This document shows positions 8,642 to 17,474 of a DNA stretch of 64,000 bases, one piece after another (positions within the stretch are counted from its first letter, which is position 1; every line of letters begins with the position of its first letter). The stretch is from Dactylosporangium roseum (lineage in GTDB: Bacteria > Actinomycetota > Actinomycetes > Mycobacteriales > Micromonosporaceae). A model generated the notes under the pieces. The model had not been told where the DNA came from. It worked only from the letters and a program-made list of their open reading frames with translations, and searched no databases. The DNA is taken from contig NZ_CP073721.1 of assembly GCF_025264685.1 (NCBI RefSeq), positions 2,657,001 to 2,721,000 on the forward strand. Direction: 5' to 3'. Both the position numbers and the translations under genes were made by a program.

Positions 8642-9453
8642 GTAGCACCGTGACCGAGTCCACAGACCGCGGCACCGCCGCCGACGGGCCGGTGACCCGC
8701 GCCGAGTACTGCGCGGTCGCCGTGGCGGAGGCGTTCGCCGGCGACGGCGAGTTCATCGCCAGCGCCTTCGGCACGATCCCGGCCGTCGGCGTCCGCCTCG
8801 CCCGGCTCACCGTCGCCCCCGACCTACTGCTCACCGACGGTGAGGCCAGCTTCGTCTCCGGTAGCTGGCAGATCGGCGCGGACCCGCACGCCACCGAGGG
8901 TGTCGTCGTCGAGGGCTGGAGCCCGTTCCGCACGATCTTCGATCTCGTCTGGCACGGCAAGCGGCATGTCATGATGATCCCGAGCCAGATCGACGGGTAC
9001 GGCAACACCAACATCTCGGCCATCGGCGACTACGCCCAGCCCAAGGTGCAGCTACTCGGCGTGCGCGGCGCCCCCGGCAACAGCGTCTCCCACCCGACCA
9101 GCTATTGGGTGCCCAACCACTCCAAGCGCGTCTTCGTCCCGACCGTCGACATGGTCTCCGGCGTCGGCACCGACAACGCCCGCGCCGCCGGTCCGGCCGC
9201 GAGCGCGTACCACGACCTGCGCCGTGTCGTCACCAACCTCGCGGTCCTCGACTTCGGCGGCCCTGATGGCGCGATGCGCCTGCTCAGTCTGCACCCTGGC
9301 GTCACGCTCGAGGAGTTCCGTGCGGCCACCGGCTGTGACGTGCACGTCGAGGGTGCGGTCCCGGCCACCCGCGAGCCGAGCGCCGAGGAGCTCCGCCTCA
9401 TCCGCGAGATCATCGACCCCCGCTCACTGCGCGACCGCGAGATCCCCACATGA
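8638..9453 (+). CDS. ipdB: CoA-transferase-type beta subunit IpdB (COCHEA-CoA hydrolase)
   Basis: 271 residues, ATG at 8638 overlapping the ipdA stop. Beta-subunit features: AFGTIPAVGVRLARLTVAPDLLLTDGEA, the SWQIGADPHATEGVVVEGW segment, and a loop MMIPSQIDGYGNTNISAIGDY. In true CoA transferases a catalytic Glu lies in an ENG motif; IpdB proteins instead catalyse ring-opening hydrolysis of a cyclic beta-diketone CoA ester as a heterotetramer with IpdA. The stop overlaps the next start (9450), again as ATGA. Assignment rests on pairing with ipdA and on ipdC, ipdF and echA20 downstream. Confidence 0.9.
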   Translation: MSSTVTESTDRGTAADGPVTRAEYCAVAVAEAFAGDGEFIASAFGTIPAVGVRLARLTVAPDLLLTDGEASFVSGSWQIGADPHATEGVVVEGWSPFRTIFDLVWHGKRHVMMIPSQIDGYGNTNISAIGDYAQPKVQLLGVRGAPGNSVSHPTSYWVPNHSKRVFVPTVDMVSGVGTDNARAAGPAASAYHDLRRVVTNLAVLDFGGPDGAMRLLSLHPGVTLEEFRAATGCDVHVEGAVPATREPSAEELRLIREIIDPRSLRDREIPT

Positions 9454-10565
9454 GCCAGGCCCAGGAGTTGCACCCGACGCTGCGCACCCGGGCAGCCGAC
9501 CTGTTCGGGGTGCGGTATCCGATCGTCCAGACCGGCATGGGCTACGTCTCCGACGTGCGCCTGACCACCGCGACGGCCAACGCCGGTGGGCTGGGCATCC
9601 TCGCGGCCGGCCTGCTGTCCTACGACGAGCTCGTCGTGGCCATCGAGCGGATCCAGGTCGGCACGGACGCGCCGTTCGGCGTCAACATCCGCGCCGACCA
9701 GCCCGACGTCGCCAAGCGCATCGACCTGCTCATCTCGGCCGGTGTCAAGGTTGCCTCCTTCGCACTCGCCCCCAAGCAGGAGCTCATCGCCAAGTGCAAG
9801 GACGCCGGCCTCGTCGTCGTCCCGTCGATCGGCGCGCGCCGCCATGCCGAGAAGGTCGCCGCGTGGGGCGCCGACGCCGTCATCGTGCAGGGCGGTGAGG
9901 GCGGCGGCCACACCGGCGGCGTGCCCACCAGCCTGCTGCTGCCCCAGGTCGTCGACGCCGTCGACATCCCGGTCATCGGCGCTGGTGGCTTCTTCGACGG
10001 CCGTGGCCTCGTCGCCGCGCTCGCCTACGGTGCCGAGGGCATCGCCATGGGCACCCGCTTCCTGCTCACCAGCGACTCGCCGGTCCAGCCCTCGGTCAAG
10101 GACGTCTACCTGTCCAAGACGGTCAACGACACCGTCCTGACCCTGCAGGTCGACGGCGTGCCGCAGCGCGTGCTGCGCGCCGGCACGATCGAGGAGCTGG
10201 AGCGCACCTCCGCCCCCGGCCGGCTGCTGCGGGCCGTGCGCAACGCCTTCGCCTTCCGGAAGCTGTCCGGCACGCCGTGGGGCGACATGATCCGGGAGGG
10301 CCTGGCCATGCGCAAGGCCCACGACCTGACGTGGAGCCAGGTCGTCATGGCGGCCAACGCTCCGATGCTCTACCGGTCGGCCCTGCTCGAGGGCAAGACC
10401 GACGTCGGTGTCATGGCCACCGGCCAGGTCGTCGGACTTATCGACGACGTCCCGAGCGTCGCCGAGCTGATCGACCGCATCATCGGCGAGGCCACCCGGA
10501 TCCTCGACCGGCTCGGCGCGCCCGCGCCGGTCGCGTCGGTCCCGGCCGCATACAAGGAGAACTAG
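9450..10565 (+). CDS. ipdC: IpdC, nitronate-monooxygenase-family flavoprotein
   Basis: 371-residue FMN TIM-barrel protein of the 2-nitropropane dioxygenase/enoyl-reductase family: substrate/flavin segment YPIVQTGMGYVSDVRLTTATANAGGLGIL near the N-terminus, the phosphate-binding IVQGGEGGGHTGG (about residue 150), IGAGGFFDGRGL and AMGTRF. The long C-terminal extension ending KEN is typical of IpdC. IpdC acts in KstR2-regulated HIP degradation as a flavin-dependent reductase step around the 5-hydroxylated CoA intermediate. It overlaps ipdB by 4 bp. Confidence 0.87.
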   Translation: MSQAQELHPTLRTRAADLFGVRYPIVQTGMGYVSDVRLTTATANAGGLGILAAGLLSYDELVVAIERIQVGTDAPFGVNIRADQPDVAKRIDLLISAGVKVASFALAPKQELIAKCKDAGLVVVPSIGARRHAEKVAAWGADAVIVQGGEGGGHTGGVPTSLLLPQVVDAVDIPVIGAGGFFDGRGLVAALAYGAEGIAMGTRFLLTSDSPVQPSVKDVYLSKTVNDTVLTLQVDGVPQRVLRAGTIEELERTSAPGRLLRAVRNAFAFRKLSGTPWGDMIREGLAMRKAHDLTWSQVVMAANAPMLYRSALLEGKTDVGVMATGQVVGLIDDVPSVAELIDRIIGEATRILDRLGAPAPVASVPAAYKEN

Positions 10566-10567
10566 TC

Positions 10568-11443
10568 ATGGGAGCTTTGCAGGGACGGGTCGCCGTCATC
10601 ACCGGTGCCGGTCGGGGCCTCGGCCGTGAGCACGCGCTGCTCGCCGCCGCCGAGGGTGCCTCGGTCGTCGTCGCCGACACCGGCGCCGCCGCCGACGGCA
10701 CCGGCGGTGACCCCTCGGTCATCGAGGCCGTCGCCGCCGAGATCACGACCGCCGGCGGGCAGGCCGTGGCCAGCACCGCGGACGTCTCCACCACCGAGGG
10801 TGCCCGCAAGCTGCTCGCGCTCGCCCGCGACACCTACGGGCGCGTCGACGGCCTCGTCAACAACGCCGGCATCCTGCGAGACCGGATGTTCGTCAACATG
10901 AGCGAGGACGACTGGGACGCCGTGATCCGTGGCCAGCTCCGCTCGACGTTCGCGCCGTGCCGGGTGTTCGCCGACTACTGGCGCACCGAGTCCAAGGCCG
11001 GCAACCAGCCGGTCGCCTCGATCGTCAACGTCTCCTCGACCTCGGGGCTCATCGGCGCCGTCGGGCAGACGAACTACGGCGCGGGCAAGGCCGCGATCGC
11101 AGCCCTCACCGTCATCCTCGCCCAGGAGATCGGCCGCTACGGCGTGCGCGTCAACGCGATCGTCCCGGTCGCGCGCACCCGGATGACCCAGGACCTGCCC
11201 GGCATCGGCGAGATGGTCGCCGCCCCGGCCGACCCCGCCGCGTTCGACGTCTACCACCCGGGCAACGTCTCCCCGCTCGTCGCCTGGCTGCTCACCGCCG
11301 CCGCGCCGGTGACAGGAGAGGTGTACTACGCCAAGGGCGGCGAGATCCGTCGCTTCGCGCCGTGGAGCTACGACTGGACCATCGACAAGGGCGCCCGCTG
11401 GAGCGTCGAGGAGATCGCGAAGGAGATGGCCACCCGTGGCTGA
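10568..11443 (+). CDS. SDR-family dehydrogenase, Rv3548c-like
   Basis: 291 residues from ATG 10568, immediately after the ipdC stop. It has a GAGRGLGREHALLAAAEGA nucleotide-binding motif, NNAGILRDRMF, a Ser in VNVSSTSG, and the catalytic YGAGK. Insertions after beta-2 (GTGGDPSVIEAV) and the C-terminal tail IDKGARWSVEEIAKEM resemble the multifunctional-enzyme-type SDR encoded in the mycobacterial KstR2 region (Rv3548c). It likely oxidises a beta-hydroxyacyl-CoA with NAD(P). It overlaps ipdF by 8 bp. The physiological substrate is not established. Confidence 0.88.
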   Translation: MGALQGRVAVITGAGRGLGREHALLAAAEGASVVVADTGAAADGTGGDPSVIEAVAAEITTAGGQAVASTADVSTTEGARKLLALARDTYGRVDGLVNNAGILRDRMFVNMSEDDWDAVIRGQLRSTFAPCRVFADYWRTESKAGNQPVASIVNVSSTSGLIGAVGQTNYGAGKAAIAALTVILAQEIGRYGVRVNAIVPVARTRMTQDLPGIGEMVAAPADPAAFDVYHPGNVSPLVAWLLTAAAPVTGEVYYAKGGEIRRFAPWSYDWTIDKGARWSVEEIAKEMATRG

Positions 11444-12233
11444 CACCGGTCACACCACCGCCGCCGACTGGGCCGGTCCCGCCCACGGGCTGCTCTCCGG
11501 GCGCTCGGTGCTCGTCACCGCCGCGGCCGGTACCGGCATCGGCTTCTCGACGGCGCGCCGCGCCGCCGAGGAAGGCGCGCATGTCGCCATCAGCGACCGT
11601 CACGAGCGCCGCCTCGCCGAGTCGGCCGACGAGCTCGAGCGTCTCACCGGGAAGCGGCCGCTCGCGGTGCCCTGCGACGTCACCGACCAGGCACAGCTCG
11701 ACTACCTCATGGACACCGTCGCCGCCGAGTTCGGCGGCATCGACGTGCTCGTCAACAACGCCGGCCTCGGCGGCACCGCGGCCGTGCAGGACATGACCGA
11801 CGACCAGTGGGACTCCGTCCTGTCGGTGACCCTGACCTCGACGTTCAAGGCGACCCGGTCGGTGCTGCGGCACATGATCCCGGCGGGCAAGGGGGCCATC
11901 GTCAACAACGCGTCCGTCATCGGCTGGCGCGCGCAGAAGGGGCAGGCGCACTATGCCGCGGCGAAGGCCGGCGTCATGGCGCTGACCCGGTGCTCGGCCC
12001 TCGACGTTGCCGAGCACGGCATCCGGGTCAACGCGGTGTCCCCGAGCATCGCGATGCACGCCCACCTGGCCAAGGTGACCAGTGACGAGCTGCTCGCCCA
12101 GCTCTCGGCCCAGGAGGCCTTCGGCCGGGCGGCGACGCCGTGGGAGATCGCCAACGTCATCGTCTTCCTCGCCAGTGACTACTCGTCGTACATGACCGGC
12201 GAGGTCGTGTCCGTCTCGAGCCAGCACCCGTGA
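11436..12233 (+). CDS. ipdF: IpdF-like SDR dehydrogenase
   Basis: 265-residue SDR from GTG 11436, overlapping the previous gene. The unusual nucleotide-binding sequence VTAAAGTGIGFSTARRA, NNAGLGG, SVIGWRAQKGQAHYAAAKAGVMALTRC with the catalytic Tyr and Lys, and the ending SSYMTGEVVSVSSQ are all close to mycobacterial IpdF (Rv3559c), as I remember that protein. IpdF oxidises the ring hydroxyl of a bicyclic CoA intermediate, preparing the substrate of EchA20. Its presence beside ipdABC and echA20 agrees with that. A GTG start with an 8-bp overlap implies translational coupling. Confidence 0.87.
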   Translation: MADTGHTTAADWAGPAHGLLSGRSVLVTAAAGTGIGFSTARRAAEEGAHVAISDRHERRLAESADELERLTGKRPLAVPCDVTDQAQLDYLMDTVAAEFGGIDVLVNNAGLGGTAAVQDMTDDQWDSVLSVTLTSTFKATRSVLRHMIPAGKGAIVNNASVIGWRAQKGQAHYAAAKAGVMALTRCSALDVAEHGIRVNAVSPSIAMHAHLAKVTSDELLAQLSAQEAFGRAATPWEIANVIVFLASDYSSYMTGEVVSVSSQHP

Positions 12234-12281
12234 CGACCCGGCGCGCGCCGGCGCGCACCTGACCAACGAAAGGAGCTCGTC

Positions 12282-12755
12282 GTGGCCAACCCCGACGCGC
12301 AGGGCGTCACCGGCGCCCCCTTCCGGCTCGACGTCGAGCGAGGCAAGATCCGCGAGTTCGCACTGGCGACCGGGGCGGCCGACGCGGCCTACCTGCGGGA
12401 GGAACACCCGGTCGTGCAGCCGACGTTCCTCACGACGACGTTCTTCTGGCAGGACGAGGACTCCAACCCGTGGTCCGCGGTTGACCTCGACCAGCAGCGC
12501 GGCCTGCACGCCGAGCAGCAGTACACCTTCTTCGGCGAGCCGCCTCGCGCCGGGACCAGGCTCACCTGCCAGTCGCGCATCGGCGAGATCTACACCAAGG
12601 TGGGTCGCCGCGGCGGTGAGATGACCTTCGCCGTGATGTACACCGACTTCCGCGACGAGACCGGGCGTCTCGTCGCCCAGGCCAAGCTCACCGGTGTCGA
12701 GACGGCCCGCCCGCCGGACACCGAGGGCACGACGCAGGACGGAGCCTCCGCTTGA
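12282..12755 (+). CDS. MaoC N-terminal-type hotdog hydratase subunit
   Basis: 157 residues, GTG 12282 behind AAAGGAGCT. A single hotdog fold of the MaoC_dehydrat_N/FAS1-like type: EEHPVVQPTFLTT, a long central helix and REEHPV/YTFFGEPPRAGTRL beta segments. It has no hydratase motif 2, so it is probably the non-catalytic partner of the next gene, like the ChsH1/ChsH2 pairing in steroid degradation, which makes an (R)-specific enoyl-CoA hydratase. It overlaps the next start as TTGA. Confidence 0.85.
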   Translation: MANPDAQGVTGAPFRLDVERGKIREFALATGAADAAYLREEHPVVQPTFLTTTFFWQDEDSNPWSAVDLDQQRGLHAEQQYTFFGEPPRAGTRLTCQSRIGEIYTKVGRRGGEMTFAVMYTDFRDETGRLVAQAKLTGVETARPPDTEGTTQDGASA

Positions 12756-13207
12756 GCGACACGACCTCCACCACGCAGCCCGGCACGACCGAGGTCAGCC
12801 TGCCCGTCCCGCCGACCCCGCCGGCGCGCACCTACGGCCCGGTGACCCGCACCGACTTCGTCCGCTACCAGGGCGCCTCGGGTGACATGAACCCGATCCA
12901 CCACGACGAGGTCTTCGCCAGGGCCGCCGGGTTCCCGAGCCCCTTCTCGGTGGGCATGTGGCAGGCAAGCCTGCTCGGCACCTTCGCCACCGACTGGCTC
13001 GGCGGCCCCAACGTGCGTGACTTCCGCATCCGGTTCCTGGCCCAGGTGTGGCCGGGCGACACCCTCACGCTCGAGGGTGTTCCACTGCGCACGTACGTGC
13101 TCGACGGTGAGGACGGTCGTGAGGGCCGCGTCGACGTCGAGCTGACCTGCCGGCGTCAGACCGGCGACACGGCCGTCACCGTATGGGCGACGTTCGTGTT
13201 GCCGTGA
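12752..13207 (+). CDS. MaoC-like (R)-enoyl-CoA hydratase, catalytic subunit
   Basis: 151-residue hotdog protein from TTG 12752 (overlapping the previous stop). It carries the hydratase-2 motif YQGASGDMNPIHHDEVFA (about 41-58), where the Asp and His are the catalytic pair, and then GFPSPFSVGMWQASLLG. It adds water across a trans-2-enoyl-CoA. With the preceding hotdog subunit it forms a split version of a double-hotdog MaoC enzyme. Position between ipdF and echA20 points to a hydration step in ring catabolism; the actual substrate is not known. Confidence 0.87.
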   Translation: MSDTTSTTQPGTTEVSLPVPPTPPARTYGPVTRTDFVRYQGASGDMNPIHHDEVFARAAGFPSPFSVGMWQASLLGTFATDWLGGPNVRDFRIRFLAQVWPGDTLTLEGVPLRTYVLDGEDGREGRVDVELTCRRQTGDTAVTVWATFVLP

Positions 13208-13271
13208 CACCACCCTTCGCAGGCGTGACACACCCGAGATCAGCGAGCAGCCGGGACTACCGAGGAGCAGG

Positions 13272-14060
13272 ATGACCCCCACGACCCACCAGTCCGTGAC
13301 GACGACCGTCCATCCCGACGGGATCGCCGAGATCGTCGTGGACAACCCACCGGTGAACGCGCTACCCGTGGCCGGCTGGTTCGCGCTCGCCTCCGCCCTC
13401 GACGCCGCCGGCGCCGACGAGTTGGTGCGGGTCGTCGTGCTGCGCGCCGAGGGCCGCGGCTTCAACGCCGGCGTCGACATCAAGGAGATGCAGCACACCG
13501 ACGGCTTCACCGCGCTGCTCGGCGCCAACCGCGGCTGTTACGCCGCGTTCAAGGCCGTCTACGAGTGCCCCGTCCCGGTCGTCACCGCCGTCAACGGCTT
13601 CTGCCTCGGGGGCGGCATCGGGCTGGCCGGCAACTCCGATGTCATCGTCGCCTCCGACGACGCCACCTTCGGCCTGCCCGAGGTCGACCGCGGCGCCCTC
13701 GGTGCCGCGACCCACCTGTCCCGGATGGTGCCCCAGCACCGGATGCGCGCCATGGTCTACACCTCGGCCACGGCCACCGCCCAGGAGCTGCACGCGTACG
13801 GCTCGGTCCACAGCGTCGTTCCCCGCGAGCAGTTGCGTGCGGCGGCGCTCGCCGTCGCGACCCAGATCGCCGCGAAGAACCCCACCGTCATCCGGGCCGC
13901 GAAGGCCTCGCTCAACGGCATCGACCTGTGGGACGTCAACCGCAGCTACCGCTTCGAGCAGGGCTTCACCTTCGAGCTCAACCTCACCGGGGTCGCCGAC
14001 CGGATCCGCGACGAGTTCGCCGGTACCGACAAGGCGGCGCGTTCGGGCAGCGAGGGCTGA
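13272..14060 (+). CDS. echA20: EchA20, crotonase-fold ring-opening hydrolase
   Basis: 262-residue crotonase. It follows the mycobacterial EchA20 (Rv3550) sequence closely as I recall it: VDNPPVNALP, LRAEGRGFNAGVDIKEMQ, ANRGCYAAFKAVYECPVPV, AVNGFCLGGGIGLAGNSD, ATFGLPEVDRGALGAATH, and the ending FEQGFTFELNLTGVAD. EchA20 hydrolyses a carbon-carbon bond of HIEC-CoA and thereby opens steroid ring D. ATG 13272 has AGGAGCAGG just upstream. It is the strongest single indicator that this cluster is the KstR2/HIP pathway. Confidence 0.93.
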   Translation: MTPTTHQSVTTTVHPDGIAEIVVDNPPVNALPVAGWFALASALDAAGADELVRVVVLRAEGRGFNAGVDIKEMQHTDGFTALLGANRGCYAAFKAVYECPVPVVTAVNGFCLGGGIGLAGNSDVIVASDDATFGLPEVDRGALGAATHLSRMVPQHRMRAMVYTSATATAQELHAYGSVHSVVPREQLRAAALAVATQIAAKNPTVIRAAKASLNGIDLWDVNRSYRFEQGFTFELNLTGVADRIRDEFAGTDKAARSGSEG

Positions 14061-14063
14061 GCC

Positions 14064-15047
14064 GTGCGTTCGATGGTGGCCAGTGAGCTCGGGGGGCCCG
14101 AGGTGCTCACGGTGACGGACGGGCCGCAGCCGCGGCCCGGCCCCGGGCAGGTGCTCGTCGACGTCGTCGGCGCCGGGGTGAACTTCCCCGACGGCCTCAT
14201 CGTCGCCGGCACCTACCAGACCAAGCCGGAGCTGCCGTTCGTGCCCGGCTGCGAGGTGGCCGGCACGGTCGCGGCACTCGGCGACGGGGTGAGCGGCCCG
14301 CCCGTCGGCACCCGCGTCATCGGCTTCTGCGGCATCGGCGGCTACGCCGCGCAGGTGCTCGTCGACGCCCGCATGGTCCACCGGCTGCCCGACGGCATCG
14401 ACCTCGTGGAGGCCAGCACGATCCCCGTCGTCTACGGCACGTCCTACCACGGGCTCGTCGACCGGGCCGGCCTTGCCACCGGCGAGAGGCTGCTCGTGCT
14501 CGGCGCCTCCGGCGGCGTGGGCCTCACCGCCGTGCAGATCGGCAAGGCCCTCGGCGCGACCGTGATCGCGGCCGCCTCGAGCGAGGACAAGCGTGCGCTG
14601 TGCCTGGCACACGGGGCCGACCACGCCATCGGCTACGACGACCTGACGGCGACGGTGCGCGAGCTGACCGGCGGCGCCGGTGCCGACGTCGTCTACGACC
14701 CCGTCGGCGGCGACGCCGCCACCGCGGCGCTGCGAACCCTCGCGTGGGCCGGGCGGTTCCTCACCGTCGGCTACGCGGCGGGCGAGATCCCGCAGGTCAA
14801 GCTCAACCGGCTGTTGCTCACGGAGGGCGCGGTGCTGGGGGTGCTCTGGGGCGCCTGGGCCAAGCGCAACCCGGAGGCGAACGCCGCGAACATGACGACG
14901 CTGCTCGAGTGGGTCGCCGCCGGCCGGCTGAGGCCACACGTCAGCGAAGTCTTCCCGCTTGAGGAGGCCGCCCGCGCGCTCGCCACGGTGATGAACCGTG
15001 GCGCCCGCGGCAAGATCGCCCTCCGCGTGAACGCAGGCAAGGAGTGA
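14064..15047 (+). CDS. NADPH:quinone-oxidoreductase-type MDR enzyme
   Basis: 327 residues from GTG 14064, 3 bp after the echA20 stop. A medium-chain dehydrogenase/reductase lacking zinc ligands: GroES-like N-terminal domain with [16 protein letters not shown], then a Rossmann domain with [19 protein letters not shown] and [12 protein letters not shown]. Such proteins reduce quinones or activated double bonds with NADPH. It may reduce an enone intermediate made during ring opening; that is inference from position. The following acyl-CoA dehydrogenase start overlaps or abuts its stop. Confidence 0.88.
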   Translation: MRSMVASELGGPEVLTVTDGPQPRPGPGQVLVDVVGAGVNFPDGLIVAGTYQTKPELPFVPGCEVAGTVAALGDGVSGPPVGTRVIGFCGIGGYAAQVLVDARMVHRLPDGIDLVEASTIPVVYGTSYHGLVDRAGLATGERLLVLGASGGVGLTAVQIGKALGATVIAAASSEDKRALCLAHGADHAIGYDDLTATVRELTGGAGADVVYDPVGGDAATAALRTLAWAGRFLTVGYAAGEIPQVKLNRLLLTEGAVLGVLWGAWAKRNPEANAANMTTLLEWVAAGRLRPHVSEVFPLEEAARALATVMNRGARGKIALRVNAGKE

Positions 15048-15049
15048 CG

Positions 15050-16327
15050 GTGGCTGACGCGACCGACCTGACCCAGATGGACCTCGGCCCCGGCTCACGC
15101 GCGAGCGAGCTGCTCGCGACGTTGCGCACGTTCATGGCCGAGCACGTCTACCCGGCCGAGAAGGTGTACGCCGCCGAGCTCGGTGCCGCGGCCCGCGCGA
15201 ACGGAGGCGTATCCCACGTCCTGCCGCCGGTTGTCGAAGCGCTGAAGGCCGAGGCGCGCAAGCTGGGTCTGTGGAACCTGTTCCTGCCTGACCTGTCGGG
15301 CCTCACGAACGTCGAGTACGCATACCTCGCCGAGGAGACCGGACGCTCGCCCTACCTCGCCCCCGAGGCGCTCAACTGTGCCGCACCGGACACGGGCAAC
15401 ATGGAGCTGCTGCACATGTTCGGCACGCCCGAGCAGCGGCGGCGGTGGCTCACACCGCTGCTCGAGGGCACGATGCGCTCCGGCTTCTCGATGACCGAGC
15501 CGGACGTGGCCTCCTCCGACGCACGGAACATCTCCACCTCGATCGTGCGTGACGGCGACGAGTACGTCATCAACGGACGCAAGTGGTGGACGACCGGCGC
15601 GGCGGACCCGCGCTGCGACATCCTCGTGCTGATGGGCAAGACGGACCCGGAAGCGGCCGCCCACCGGCAGCAGTCCATGATTCTCGTGCCGGTGGCTACC
15701 CCCGGGGTGACGATCGTGCGCTCGCTGCCGATCTTCGGCTACCACGACCAGCACGGCCACTGCGAGATCCGGTTCGACGACGTGCGGGTGCCGGTGACGA
15801 ACCTGCTCGGCGCAGAGGGCGACGGTTTCGCGATCGCCCAGGCCCGCCTCGGCCCGGGCCGCATCCACCACGCGATGCGCTGCGTCGGCATGGCCGAGCG
15901 GGGCCTCGAGCTCATGGTGCGCCGGACGACGGCCCGCGAGGCGTTCGGCGGCCCGCTCTCCGACCAGGGTGTGATCCGCAACTGGATCGCCGAGTCCCGC
16001 ATCGAGATCGAGCAGGCTCGCCTGCTCGTACTGAAGGCGGCGTGGCTCATCGATCGGGTCGGGGCCAAGGGCGCCGCGACCGAGATCGCCGCGATCAAGG
16101 TCGTCGCGCCGCGGGTCGCCCGCAACGTGCTGGACCGTTCGATCCAGGCACATGGCGGCGGCGGGGTCACCGACGACTTCCCGATCGCCCGGATGTGGGC
16201 CAGCGCCCGAATCCTCGGCATCGCCGACGGCCCGGACGAGGTGCACCTGCGCACGGTGGCCCGCACGCAACTGCGCCGCTACCGTGACACGGCGCCGGCG
16301 GGCGCCGCCGAGAAGGGGCGGGGCTGA
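15050..16327 (+). CDS. Acyl-CoA dehydrogenase, ACAD11-like
   Basis: 425 residues. GTG 15050 is chosen because AAGGAG (15039-15044) is correctly spaced; GTG 15044, overlapping the previous stop, is possible. It is larger than the FadE subunits downstream and follows the ACAD10/ACAD11 pattern: [83 protein letters not shown] and [11 protein letters not shown]. In animals the dehydrogenase domain of ACAD11 removes a 4-phosphate from phosphorylated hydroxyacyl-CoA; the kinase domain is here separate at 4478-5554. The reaction in this organism is inferred. Confidence 0.88.
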   Translation: MADATDLTQMDLGPGSRASELLATLRTFMAEHVYPAEKVYAAELGAAARANGGVSHVLPPVVEALKAEARKLGLWNLFLPDLSGLTNVEYAYLAEETGRSPYLAPEALNCAAPDTGNMELLHMFGTPEQRRRWLTPLLEGTMRSGFSMTEPDVASSDARNISTSIVRDGDEYVINGRKWWTTGAADPRCDILVLMGKTDPEAAAHRQQSMILVPVATPGVTIVRSLPIFGYHDQHGHCEIRFDDVRVPVTNLLGAEGDGFAIAQARLGPGRIHHAMRCVGMAERGLELMVRRTTAREAFGGPLSDQGVIRNWIAESRIEIEQARLLVLKAAWLIDRVGAKGAATEIAAIKVVAPRVARNVLDRSIQAHGGGGVTDDFPIARMWASARILGIADGPDEVHLRTVARTQLRRYRDTAPAGAAEKGRG

Positions 16328-16328
16328 G

Positions 16329-17468
16329 ATGGACCTGACCTGGTCGGAGCAGGACGAGCAGTTCCGGGCGGAGGCCCGCGACTGGCTGGCCGCGAACGTG
16401 CCGCGGCAGCCGCTGCCCTCGGGGGACACCGCGGAGGGTTTCGCCGCGCACCTGGCGTGGGAGCGGGCACTGCACGCGGACCGGTGGTCGGTCGTGTCGT
16501 GGCCCAAGGAGTACGGCGGCCGCGAGGCCTCGATCTGGCAGTGGCTCATCTTCGAGGAGGAGTACTACCGGGCCGCAGCGCCGCAGCGGGTGACGCAGAA
16601 CGGCATCTTCCTGCTGGCCCCGACGATCTTCGAGTTCGGCACCAAACAGCAGCAGGATGAGCTGCTGCCGCGGATGGCGGCGGCGCAGGACCTGTGGGCC
16701 CAGGGCTGGTCGGAGCCAGGCGCGGGCAGCGACCTGGCCGGGATCCGATCCCGGGCGGCCCGGGACGAGCAGGCCGGCGGGTGGCGCCTGAGCGGGCAGA
16801 AGACCTGGTCGACCCGGGCCGCGTTCTGCACCCACGTGTTCGGCTTGTTCCGCACCGACCCGCAGGCCGAGCGGCATCGAGGACTGACGTACTTCCTTGT
16901 GCCGCTGGACACCCCGGGGGTGACGGTGCGCGGGTTCGACCGGCTCGACGGTGATGAGGGCTTCGCCGACGTCTTCTTCGAGGACGCGTTCGTACCGGAC
17001 TCGGCGGTTCTTGGCGGCGTCCACCAGGGCTGGTCGGTCGCGATGGCGACGACCGGGTCGGAGCGGGGCCTGACGCTGCGCTCGCCGGGGCGATTCCTCA
17101 AGGCGGCCGACGCGCTCGTGGCGCTCGCGGGCGAGCGGGCCGAGGCGGCGACCGACCTGCTCCGCGACCGTGTGGCACGCTCGTGGATGCAGGCGCACGC
17201 CTACCAGCAGTTCACGCTCGCGCAGGTCACCGATATCGTCGAGGGTCGCCAGGTCGGTGCGCGTTCGAGCCTCAACAAGGTCTTCTGGTCCGAGCTCGAC
17301 ATCGCGTTGCACGAGACGGCGCTGGAACTGCTCGGTCCGGACGCGCTCCTCGACGGACCCTGGACCCGCGGCTACCAGTTCTCGCTGTCGGGTCCCATCT
17401 ATGCGGGCACCAACGAGATCCAGCGCAACATCATCGCCGAGCGCCTGCTCGGTCTGCCGAGGAGGTGA
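16329..17468 (+). CDS. fadE31: Acyl-CoA dehydrogenase alpha subunit, FadE31-like
   Basis: 379 residues, ATG 16329, one base after the previous stop. It has WAQGWSEPGAGSDLAGI (about 124-140), GQKTWSTRAAFCTHVFGLFRTDP, ERGLTLRSPGRFLKAAD, KVFWSELDIALHETALELLGPDA and the C-terminal IYAGTNEIQRNIIAERLL with the FAD-contact residues. These segments are close to mycobacterial FadE31, which pairs with FadE32 or FadE33 in an alpha2beta2 dehydrogenase of the KstR2 regulon. The next gene encodes a fitting smaller subunit 6 bp downstream. FAD-dependent desaturation of a ring-derived acyl-CoA is the likely reaction. Confidence 0.9.
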   Translation: MDLTWSEQDEQFRAEARDWLAANVPRQPLPSGDTAEGFAAHLAWERALHADRWSVVSWPKEYGGREASIWQWLIFEEEYYRAAAPQRVTQNGIFLLAPTIFEFGTKQQQDELLPRMAAAQDLWAQGWSEPGAGSDLAGIRSRAARDEQAGGWRLSGQKTWSTRAAFCTHVFGLFRTDPQAERHRGLTYFLVPLDTPGVTVRGFDRLDGDEGFADVFFEDAFVPDSAVLGGVHQGWSVAMATTGSERGLTLRSPGRFLKAADALVALAGERAEAATDLLRDRVARSWMQAHAYQQFTLAQVTDIVEGRQVGARSSLNKVFWSELDIALHETALELLGPDALLDGPWTRGYQFSLSGPIYAGTNEIQRNIIAERLLGLPRR

Positions 17469-17474
17469 CCAGGC

